NCBI GenBank assembly: GCA_963693365.1
Contig: CAVNZM010000003.1
Span: 9,300,001 to 9,364,000 of the forward strand
Reading direction: 5' to 3'
DNA length: 64,000 nt
Source: Amoebidium appalachense
Lineage: Eukaryota; Ichthyosporea
A program made the position numbers and the translations under genes. Shown piece after piece: positions 47,444 to 64,000 of this stretch (the stretch's first letter is position 1; each line of letters opens with the position of its first letter). Under the pieces are notes generated by a model that saw only the letters and a program-made list of their open reading frames with translations, had not been told where the DNA came from and did no database searches.

Positions 47444-49985
47444 AAAAGGGCTATGTATGTGTGTGTGAAGTTGTTAAAATAGCCCGTTTATGTCCGTGAT
47501 TGTAAGGGACCCATACAAGTGCACAGTACCTGATGAACATCTAGCAAAAATGCAAAAAATATAAGAGGTTCCAAGAAAATTAGAGAGAGAGAAGGGGGGG
47601 GGGGGGGGGGGGGGATAGAGAGAGAGAGAGAGAGAGAGCGCGCGAGAGAGGGAGTTGGGGGGACGGGGGAAAGTGAAAGAATGAAGGAGAGAGGGAGGGA
47701 GGGAAGGAGGGAGCCAGGGAGGGAGGGGGTAAAAATGGGGATGCAGGGAGAGAATGAGCTCCACATGGCCGACGGGGGGCATAACAAGATTTTCTGAGTG
47801 TCTCCAGTGTGTACTGGCAAATTTTTAAAGGATCTTATGCACAGACATCACGGTTGTTCTTTAGTGTATTATTCAGAACAGTTAACTTGTATGTGTCGAA
47901 GATGAGGAACACCCAAATACCATGCCTTCGTTTTGTGTGTGTTCATTCAATTCTGTTGAGGTTGGGTGTAGGCGGACTAACAGCAGTCACAAACATATAT
48001 ATGCTTTGGTGACTACGCATGCAGATGAGCCAATTTTACAAGGGGAAAATTCCTAACATGTCCTGGTCATAAAGATTTGCCTGCAAAATGGTGCAGAGGT
48101 CGGAGTGCCTAGAAAGAAGTGTGTTTGTGTGTGTGTGTGTGTGTTGGGGGGGCGGGGGGTGGGGGGGGGGGGGGGGGGGGGAGGGGAGGGAAGGGCGGGA
48201 GGGGGGAGGGGTTCTTGTTAAAGAGTTTTAATACTGAAAATAGATAAAAAACGGAAACCGCGGGAGACGAATGCTTCAATGTTCCTACCTGCAAGCCTTC
48301 TCCAGGTGCGTACGGCCATCCTGGACAGATGGTGGAACCCACCAAGGACAAGAATTGAGTTGGATGTAAAGCAATGGCCCTTTAACTGGGCATGCTCACG
48401 GTCTTCTTCGAATAAGAGCCTAAGTCAAACTAAACTAAAATTATAGGTTGATGTGCGCGCCCTTACTGACTTTGTTTTGCTAAAACTGTAGGGTGATGGC
48501 GAGGAAGGCGTAGGTGTTTCTTTGAGGGTCAGCATGCAATCTTAAATTGTTGAAGTATGTAAACAAAAGACCGCCACCTACTTCCGCACTTTGCCGAGGC
48601 GCCGGAAAAAATATGTTATGCTATAGACTTATCACAACTCGTCACTTAAATATGCAAACTTCAAACAGCAACCACATGCTTTTGTCGAACATTGCGCCCA
48701 TTACTACATACAAAATAAACAGACAAGAGGTGTCAGCTAGAAAGCGTCAGTGGAGACAACGCCACCGCCTCGCTCGACTGAACTTGAACCGAAAACTGAC
48801 TCCCGCGAGGGCACACGTGCTTTTCCGCTTTGAAATCCGGGGAAGTTGAAAAGAGCCAATAAGAACAGCGATCTTGACTTTGCGCAAATCTGTGAGCCAC
48901 TTAGAGTAATAATCGATGTTACAAATCTCCCTAAACTTTGTAGCCTCCTAAATGTGACCCAAGAGCATCTGCAATAACAAAACGCCAAGAGCCAAATGAT
49001 TCACTTCATTATTAATAAGCGTTATCATGCTGCGTTGGTCTTTTGAACGTACTGCTTTTGTTTTTTTTTGGCTGCGCGGTGCTACTTAGCTGTAAGCATG
49101 GCCCATGGGCTCAAGCTTTTGGGAATCTAGGAGCCACGGCTTCAGAACGAAGCACAACATCTCTGGTATTGTAAAACAAAGGCTAACTCGCCTGTAGACG
49201 ACTGGGCAAACGATCTGAAAACAACCATAAAAAGCACACCGATTTAGGTTAACATTTTATCATTTTAGTTTTTACATATAATAATAGTACCTGCTCTTGC
49301 ACTCTTAATTAATTTGCTTCTACGAGGTGCTTTGCGCCTAGCCCTCCGTTTCTGACTCAAAAGCCTGTCAATAGCGATTTTGCTTGCCCTCCTCCAGCAA
49401 TTTCCGGAAGGCAAATTTGATTGGGCGGGGAAGCAAAGCAGGGTTACGTAAGCGCCTAAGAGCTTGGCGTTACGTCAGCAAAGAGACGCTTTGCCACACA
49501 AAAAGCCTCTTTCGCTCCACGAAAATCCCTCACACGAGTGAAACGAGTGAGAAAGCAAAAAGATTAACGGAATAGGAAGTTGTTGTTTTTTATTTTTATG
49601 TTTCTTCATTGAAATTGTTTTGAGTGCTTCTTTTTAACCTTTTTTTTGGCTGTGGGATGAAGTATGTAAGTATTGTTCCAACCCTTTTTGATTTGGTGTT
49701 GGACTGTTCGGATTCGTGTTGATGACAGATTTGTCAGTATCTGTATCGTGGACAAAGGCCTTCCACCAGCGAGGAAAACACTTTTTTTTTCCCCAATGCA
49801 AAGACCCAGAATAGCAAAAGGTTTTAAATCCTTACTATAAAGACCAAAAAGGAGAGGGAAAAACAGAACAACAAGAGTTTTGAGAGTAATTGTGCATGGC
49901 CACTATTTCCCGCCTTCTCAGAGTCATTTTTCGCTTGTTAAAAAAATTAGCTTCAGGTTGACATTTGAGCGAGCAAACAAGAAAA
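46134..49985. other. Intergenic region between the divergent PPR and PB1/coiled-coil genes
   Basis: 46230-46860 is C- and CA-rich. Poly(G) lies at 47399-47441, poly(G) at 47597-47614 followed by a GA patch, and G-rich sequence at 48143-48210. A possible minus-strand exon (48351-48289: 21 open codons, donor CAG|GTAGGA) could be an upstream exon of the PPR gene. 48550-49350 is unique sequence without a supported gene. Confidence 0.45.
49420..49477 (+). promoter_or_regulatory. Promoter-like cluster: CCAAT, GC box and two bZIP-type sites
   Basis: Inverted CCAAT (ATTGG at 49420-49424) overlaps GGGCGGGG (49423-49430). TTACGTAA (49444-49451) and TTACGTCA (49470-49477) resemble C/EBP-ATF/CRE-type bZIP sites. 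The cluster lies about 510-565 bp upstream of the PB1/coiled-coil start. Functional use is inferred. Confidence 0.35.
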
Positions 49986-59635
<9,650 letters not shown>

Positions 59636-59700
59636 TCGGGTCGGGTCGGGTCGGGTTGGTGGGTCCGGTTCGGGTGGTTCGGATGGGGATGGGTGTTTTT
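59636..59700 (+). repeat. (CGGGT)n patch directly after the coiled-coil stop codon
   Basis: Four CGGGT pentamers followed by degenerate GGGT/GGTTC repeats in the presumed 3' UTR. Confidence 0.75.
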
Positions 59701-60199
59701 TCTTTTCTTTTTTTTCTTTTTTTCTATTGTAATCTTTTCTTTCTTTCTTTCCTTCTTTCTTTCTTTCTTTCTTTCTTTTCTTTTTTTTTTTTTTAATGGA
59801 GAGACTTGAATGGTTACCGTCACCGTAGCTGCAGCTGTTTTCTACGATGTCTGGGCTCTTTCTCTCGCTGTTCTTATTGTTATTGTGGTACAATAGATTT
59901 GGTGTTATTTTGGTCAGAGGAAGTTCCGTTTGTTGTCATTTTAGTTAAAAACAAACTTCGGTTCATGGGACCCAGTTCTCTGTTACGGCATTGATAGCTA
60001 CAAGTGGCAGTGCACGTGATCATAGATAACATTATATTTGTGGTATTTGCTCGTGTGTGTGTACACAAAAGATCTGGCTGCTACGCTACTCAGGCAAAAC
60101 TCTGTTAGACTACATTGTTGCTGATATTTAACAAATATCTAAAGCTTGCAGGTTTCCTGAAGAATATTATGTGACTGCAATGTGCAAACCCTTCTACAT

Positions 60200-60245
60200 A
60201 TTCAGATTAATAAACAAATACGATTCAGATTAATAAACAAATACG
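60200..60245 (+). terminator. Two AATAAA signals in a 23-bp tandem duplication
   Basis: ATTCAGATTAATAAACAAAT is exactly duplicated and gives AATAAA at 60209-60214 and 60232-60237, about 575 bp after the coiled-coil stop. It could serve as that gene's polyadenylation region. A third AATAAA lies at 60391-60396. Confidence 0.4.
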
Positions 60246-60736
60246 TAGAAGGCAACACACGTACATTCTCATTCATTGAGATACCATGGATGAAACTACA
60301 GGAATGTCTTTTGGCACCTCATGTTTCGGAGGTTAATGACATGGCCTTCCCCTGGGAGACATTGTGGGCGTATGTTCGTGCATTTCCTTGAATAAAAAGG
60401 AGGGGGGGGGGGGGGGGGGGGGGTTGGGAAATTCCAGGGCGGACACATCCCGGTTTCAAGTTCGATGATTAAAACTGCTTCCTCGCATGATATTCTCACA
60501 CCCTCATGCTTGAGACTATTATATAAGTGACGTGTGTAGATTTTTACGAAGTTTCCCCCCCTTTTCTTTCTTTTTTTCTTTTTTAGCTTATTAAGGATCT
60601 GAGTTGCTGCTGGTTCAAGCTCACCATCGGACCATCGGATTGGCCGGAGGGAGCGGCCAACAAAGTGCAATGATCCCACGATCGGTATCAGAGTCTCAGA
60701 CCGTAGTAATAGGTACACGATGTATGTAACATATAA

Positions 60737-60740
<4 letters not shown>

Positions 60741-60804
<64 letters not shown>
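60741..60804. repeat. (AT)n followed by (GA)n
   Basis: AT alternation 60741-60778 then GA 60779-60804. The flanks 59700-60740 and 60805-61200 show no supported gene. Confidence 0.9.
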
Positions 60805-61202
60805 TCGATTATCACATGGGAAGAGCCTCTTCCTCCCCCTCCCTCTCCCACCCTCCTCCTCCCCTCCGCCCCAGGCCTCCTCCTTCCCTTTCTCAGCCCA
60901 ACGAGTCCTACCGGCACACACACCTAAGGCCGTCATATGGACCTTTCCGTTCGACTAAATGTTAGCAATAGATTTAGCAATAGATTAACTCAGTGGTATT
61001 GTAATATTATTTTGGTTAACTGACCGACCTCAGGCCGTGCACTGCAACAGTTAGGCACGTTTTAGGCAAACTTGCCTGTTTGTATAAGTGAAAAGAACAT
61101 CTGTTGTTATTTAAGGGAAGAACGGGCCAGGTCAATTCGAAGAACACAGTGGCTACATATCAGCGGGCAGCATGCGAACTCTTAGTTTGTTGGTGCAGTA
61201 AG

Positions 61203-61252
<50 letters not shown>
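61203..61252. repeat. Poly(C) tract, about 50 nt
   Basis: Pure C-run in intergenic sequence upstream of an AT-rich stretch (61400-62300) in which I see no gene. Confidence 0.95.
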
Positions 61253-61253
<1 letters not shown>

Positions 61254-62317
61254 CCCCCGGTCCTTCTCCTCCCCTCCTTCCCCCCTCCCTGTTGTTTTGT
61301 GTGGGTAAACGGAGAAGCAGAGAGCACAGATGGGTGTTATGTTATACACAACACAGAGACACACGGGAGAAACACAACCGGAGAGGTGGAACGATTGCTG
61401 GAACCATAGGAAATGAATACGACTGCTTGATATTTATTCCAAGATGAAGTCCCTTTTATACTTGGGAATGTTAAAACGATAAACCAATCAAAAGAACGAA
61501 AACTCTATTTTCCAATCAAAAGGACGAAAACTATGAGTGTAAAATATATCGATCGAAATGTCTGTCGACACATAGAATATAAAATGCAATCCTCTAATGA
61601 AAGAAACTTCTAATAAAAGCACGGAAACATTTAACAAAATGAAACCACTTATGTAACTATTAGTTCACAACATACATTTATACATGTTCTTATCATAACA
61701 CGTCTAAATATAATTATTCCTAATAGTTGGAGAACATAGCACAATGCTACGTCGTGAGAAAGGAATGGGAAAGGAATGTAAGTTACTATATTTGGGAAAA
61801 TACAAACGAGATCTGATTGGACGACATATATAGATTTGACACAAACGACAATACGTGTGCGCGAGCTAAGTATGTCGATTCGTACACAGATCTAAGATAT
61901 CGGTGTACACGGAAACAGAAAGGAAAGAAAGAAAGAAAGAAAGGAAAAGGAAACAAACTACAACAAACTAATAAACAAATACAAAACTCAACTTCTAAGT
62001 CTTGCTGAGAATCAAGTGAAGATGACATCCCCACTCAAGGGTTGGAAGTTGGGTTCTCGTGAAGTTTGTTGATGTGACTGTTGATGTTAATACTCTCACA
62101 CATGTAGAAGCAGGTGCCGTGAAGTCACAGTCAAGTTTCCCCACTCGAGAAGACAATGGAGAAGACTTGAAGGTGCAAGCCGGGGAAGAAAACCAAACGG
62201 AAGAAGCACACAACGACGGTTGCCTCTGAAGACTCGGAACATGACGGTAGCCAACGACGATATATAAATATATATAAAAGAAAACAACTAGTGTATGTGT
62301 GACGTGTTGGTGGCTAA

Positions 62318-62455
62318 TGATTTATACTGGGGACCACCCACTATAAACACAAGGCATGAACATCTTGTGGACTGATTTATAGACTGGTGGTCAACCAGTT
62401 AAGACACGGGGAATGAGCATCCCGAGGACTAGGTTTAGACTGGCAGTCAACCAGC
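62318..62455. repeat. Three diverged tandem units of about 57 bp downstream of the copia gene
   Basis: Units share GATTTATACTGG/GATTTATAGACTGG/GGTTTAGACTGG, then CACAAGGCATGAACATC or CACGGGGAATGAGCATC, then GTGGACT or GAGGACT. The position is where the 3' LTR or untranslated region of the minus-strand copia element should lie. Confidence 0.6.
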
Positions 62456-62713
62456 ACGCCATGGCTATAGATAATTATTTATACTGGGACGCCATCCCAG
62501 TTCGACAGATATATAAGTCGAATATAAAAGAAAACCAATATATATGATGGTACATAAATAAACGACGGATGGTGGAGAAGAAGTCCCCACTGAAGATGCA
62601 CACACTGAAGATCGATGAAGACAGCAGTAGACTTTCGTTGGGAGGTGTCTCTACACAGTGATGTGTAGACCACTGGCCAGGGCCCCAACCTACTTGAAGA
62701 CCACTGTAGATGA

Positions 62714-62718
<5 letters not shown>

Positions 62719-62753
<35 letters not shown>
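62719..62753. repeat. Poly(G) tract, about 35 nt, 5 bp beyond the copia stop
   Basis: On the element's sense strand this is poly(C), so it is not a polypurine primer tract for plus-strand synthesis. Confidence 0.9.
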
Positions 62754-62757
<4 letters not shown>

Positions 62758-62758
62758 C

Positions 62759-64000
62759 TCAGTCACGAAGGCTGAGTGAAGCACGGTGCTGCTCGTAGGA
62801 GGGCCCGGGCAGGGGCTTGGTGAAGATGTCGGCCACGTTGTCTTTGGTGGACACGTAGGTGACGACCACATCCCCACTCTTGATGTAGTCCTTCGTGTTG
62901 TGGTACCGGACTGCAATGTGTTTGCCAGTCCGGCGCTTGATGCTGTTGGTGTGTGCAGGAGGGCAATGGTGGACTGGTTGTCACAGTAGACGGGGGTGGG
63001 GTCGGTCATCGGGTAGCCGAGTTCACGGAGGAGATCACGGTGCCAGATGACGTTTTGAACAGCAGCATTGATGGCCAGAAGCTCAGCCTCGGTGGTGGAT
63101 GTTGCCGTGATGGACTGCAGCTTCGAATACCATGTGATGGGTATGCCCTTGAAGAAGATGACGTATCCGGTGGTTGAACGACGGGTGTTGGGGCAGTTAG
63201 CAAAGTCGGCATCAGAATAACACTCCAGCAAGGGGGTGTTGTCGTCGGATGCAGACTTGTCGTAGTGAAGGCCGAGGTTGGATGTGCCGATGAGGTACCG
63301 AACTACACGGAGTAGACATTCCCATGCAAGTTTGGTGGGGTGGGCACTGAATCTACCGAGGTAGCCGATGGCAAAGGAGATGTCGGGCCGGGAACAACGA
63401 GCAACCCACAAAAGACGGCCGAGTAGTTCACGGTAGGGAACCTTGATGGGTGGTGAGTCGTTCTCGTTGATGGTGATGACGGTGCCGACGGGAATGGGAG
63501 TGGCCTTGGGGTGGGCATCGTTGAGGTTGAAGTCTCTGACGATGTCGTTGATGTAGGACTGTTGAAGCAGCTTGAGGTGACCGGGGGTGTGTATGAGCTG
63601 GGTGCCGAGGAAGATGTCGGGGAGGTCGACCTTGCAGAGAGCTGACTTCATGATGTGGTCTACTAGATCCTTGGTGTGGGAAGAGTTGGCCCGGGCCGTG
63701 CAGATGATGATGACGTCGTCCACATAGTTGCCAGTGAGGATGATCATGATGTCACCGTTGGGGAAGGTCTTGATGTAGACACATGGATCTGAACGGAGAC
63801 GTTCGAGACCGTGAGCAAGGAGGACCTTGTCGAAGTACTCATACCAGGCCAGTGATGCTTGCTTTTGGCCGTAGAGTGCCTTCTTGAGTTTCCAGACCTT
63901 GTGCTCGTTGCCGGGGGTGATGAAGCCAGGTGGTGGCTCAATGTAGATGTCTTCTTGAAGAGGACTGTTGAGGAACTTGAAGGCCGTTGAGACGTCGAGT
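62759..64000 (-). CDS. Ty1/copia retrotransposon pol, 3' part (reverse transcriptase and RNase H), runs off the window
   Basis: Reading from the window edge on the minus strand: EDIYIEPPPGFI and LKKALYGQKQASLAWY (RT), NYVDDVIII (catalytic YVDD), CSRPDISFAIGYLGRF, SDADFANCPNTRRSTTGY, TSTTEAELLAINAAV and YCDNQSTIALL (RNase H acidic residues), ending VADIFTKPLPG and a stop at 62759. The order and wording are typical of copia elements. One break shifts the frame near 62950-62960, shortly after CDNQSTIALL, so the last 60 or so codons lie in another frame. The element was probably recently active but this copy is damaged. Gag, protease and integrase would lie beyond 64000. The 3' LTR could not be delimited. 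Confidence 0.88.

Noticed and set aside
48547-48849. Plus-strand open frame of 100 codons in the PPR/coiled-coil intergenic region
   Set aside because: Composition and motifs give no coding support, and no promoter, splice or family signal was found.

Overview
This is a stretch of an intron-rich eukaryotic nuclear genome. I see no bacterial-style operon. Genes are split into many short exons (about 50-450 bp, with a few longer) joined by GT-AG introns of 0.2-1.8 kb. The gene set is an EYA-domain phosphatase, a folate/biopterin (BT1) transporter, a long pentatricopeptide (PPR) protein, a PB1/coiled-coil protein and a Ty1/copia element. This fits a protist or alga rather than an animal or fungus, because BT1-family transporters are typical of plants, stramenopiles, alveolates and kinetoplastids. 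I cannot name the species. Stops TAA, TAG and TGA are all used, so the standard genetic code is the default reading.

The most obvious feature is extreme low complexity. Pure poly(C)/poly(G) runs of 15-66 nt occur roughly every kilobase, together with long (CA)n, (CT)n and (GT)n arrays, minisatellites and short dispersed repeats. Most sit in introns. Nearly all long open frames made of P, G, H-T, V-C, S-L or R-E repeats are translations of these tracts, not genes.

Layout. 0.1-11.3 kb (+): a gene whose 5' end lies outside the window. It encodes a zinc-finger-like segment, a very long RS/KE-rich region and a C-terminal EYA domain. 11.6-12.3 kb: a possible hAT transposase relic and a tRNA-like SINE. 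13.4-15.7 kb (+): BT1/folate-biopterin transporter with one frameshift and one in-frame TGA. 16.6-17.3 kb (+): decayed reverse transcriptase. 17.3-25.5 kb: repeats, including a 27-bp minisatellite of about 54 units and a nearly identical second copy of a 350-bp element found in the first gene. 26.0-28.3 kb (+): a candidate small four-exon gene. 29.4-30.0 kb (+): an intronless 205-codon gene with a PH-like fold. 31.0-31.9 kb: a 32-bp satellite carrying palindromic CArG-like boxes. 46.1-32.9 kb (-): a 17-exon PPR gene. 50.0-59.6 kb (+): a 10-exon, 958-codon PB1/coiled-coil gene, divergent from the PPR gene. 62.8-64.0 kb (-): the 3' part of a Ty1/copia pol gene running off the end.

The genes share no evident pathway. 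The more interesting material is in the repeats: strand-polarised homopolymers in introns, a C-tailed repeat family whose tail forms a splice-acceptor pyrimidine tract, a minisatellite grown from a coding exon, and a satellite that keeps its dyad symmetry while its sequence changes.
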